Source: an uncultured Bacteroidales bacterium (GTDB lineage: Bacteria; Bacteroidota; Bacteroidia; Bacteroidales; Bacteroidaceae). Taken from it: a stretch of DNA of 64,000 nt. The position numbers and the translations under genes were made by a program. Positions 63,551 through 64,000 of this stretch are shown here, piece after piece. The notes beneath the pieces were generated by a model. It worked only from the letters and a program-made list of their open reading frames with translations. It did not search any database and was not told the DNA's origin. The stretch lies in assembly GCA_902768125.1 (NCBI GenBank), contig CACXKA010000002.1, positions 1 to 64,000 of the forward strand, in the 5' to 3' direction. Position 1 is the first letter of the stretch; each line of letters begins with the position of its first letter.

Positions 63551-64000
63551 TCACTTGATTTTCGGACAATGTGACTTGATGTATTCATACACAAAGTCAA
63601 AATCTTCGTCACGCACATACACTTGATTCTTGAAAAAGCGCTCGTTCACCTTGATGAGGTTGCGATGCTTGTGACATTGAACGCTTCTTACGTTGTCGAA
63701 GGAGGTGTACATGGAAGAGCGTGACGCAGATGTGGCACCGATGCCAGCAGTGGTGAGATTGCCTGTGGCAACACCTGCTGCAGCAGTGATGATGCCCAGT
63801 TTCCGTGCTCTCATTGCCTGCGCATTGATTTGGCAGTGATTGACGCCCTTTTCATCCATCTCGAAAAGCACAATGTATTTGCCACCATACATGGCAGCCA
63901 CAATGGCGTAGGAAATCAAGGCGATGACAGTGAACACACCTATGAGAATCAGGAAGGGTAATGAAGTGTCCCATATCTTGTCCAAATTCCACCCATCTTC
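63551..64000 (-). CDS. Membrane protein of unknown function, 5' end outside the window
   Basis: At least 149 residues are visible, with no start codon inside the window: the frame is open to the edge (reading EDGWNLDKIWDTS). One membrane span (PFLILIGVFTVIALISYAIVAAM) is followed by a soluble part with KYIVLFEMDEKGVNHCQI, a small Gly/Ala/Thr stretch (GIITAAAGVATGNLTTAGIGA) and a C-terminal EDFDFVYEYIKSHC. The layout suggests a PH-like signal or zinc-ribbon-headed membrane protein; the missing N terminus might hold a zinc ribbon. I do not recognise a family. Confidence 0.6.
   Translation of the reverse strand, partial: EDGWNLDKIWDTSLPFLILIGVFTVIALISYAIVAAMYGGKYIVLFEMDEKGVNHCQINAQAMRARKLGIITAAAGVATGNLTTAGIGATSASRSSMYTSFDNVRSVQCHKHRNLIKVNERFFKNQVYVRDEDFDFVYEYIKSHCPKIK

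Noticed and set aside
1-64000. tRNA or rRNA genes, insertion sequences, integrases, prophage genes
   Set aside because: I looked for tRNA arms with GGTTCGAATCC-like T loops, transposase or recombinase motifs and found none. The mobile character is limited to small non-coding repeats.

Overview
The window reads as a chromosomal segment of a Bacteroidales bacterium, most likely Prevotellaceae (Prevotella/Segatella-like). Genes lack Shine-Dalgarno leaders. Many starts are preceded by the Bacteroidetes promoter TTG-(19-21)-TAnnTTTG. The gene content is typical of the phylum: the giant type IX secretion translocon SprA/Sov, the TamB-TamL pair, a BspA/MBG-type surface protein, a TrpB2-type tryptophan synthase, and GH35/GH43 secreted glycosidases.

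Layout. Positions 1-4500 hold a small low-GC defence-like cluster: a Xre repressor, an AAA15/OLD-type ATPase translationally coupled to a RloB protein, and a SEFIR/TIR-domain protein. After a stretch that may encode a small RNA (about 4648-4816), 4876-10594 is a tight six-gene operon for the late steps of cobalamin synthesis (cbiP-cobD-cbiB-cobU-cobT-cobS, overlapping or near-overlapping throughout). On the other strand, 10607-15200 carries gltX, kdtA (Kdo transferase), a YjjG-like HAD phosphatase and a PI-PLC-like enzyme. Then come a YfhO membrane protein and an omega-amidase (15361-18674), a secreted carboxylesterase (minus), a DUF4160/DUF2442 pair, a 1.7-kb repeat-rich gap, an unknown protein with a RHFLEL/GHNL motif, and a large MBG-repeat surface protein. 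Positions 26590-43210 are mostly envelope biogenesis: mdh, tamB, tamL, a GH43 enzyme, and sprA. Then pepD, a patatin-BamA-like protein, ruvA, aminopeptidase P, gdhA, metY, a four-gene operon of secreted TraB/GumN-type proteins, a GH35 beta-galactosidase co-oriented with trpB2, a DUF486 protein, a 5'-nucleotidase, and a 5'-truncated membrane protein at the right edge.

The most unusual content is not in the genes. Four long gaps (21211-22800, 44701-45200, 52906-53465, 56753-57898) are mosaics of the same non-coding blocks. (1) Elements of about 150 bp have inverted arms made of three short direct repeats around a conserved AT-rich core; three copies are present, with unrelated arm sequences that match only within a copy. 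(2) Arrays of short palindromic cores are spaced 21-23 bp apart, about two helical turns. (3) A dispersed family is built on CTGCCTCTGCTGA plus a CAATAAG/CTTATTG hairpin. (4) A degenerate family of about 120 bp is present in three copies. A separate class of 7-9-bp microrepeats sits against -7 promoter elements and has also entered two coding regions (cobT and the GH35 gene).

All functional names come from recognising motifs in the translations. No database search was possible.
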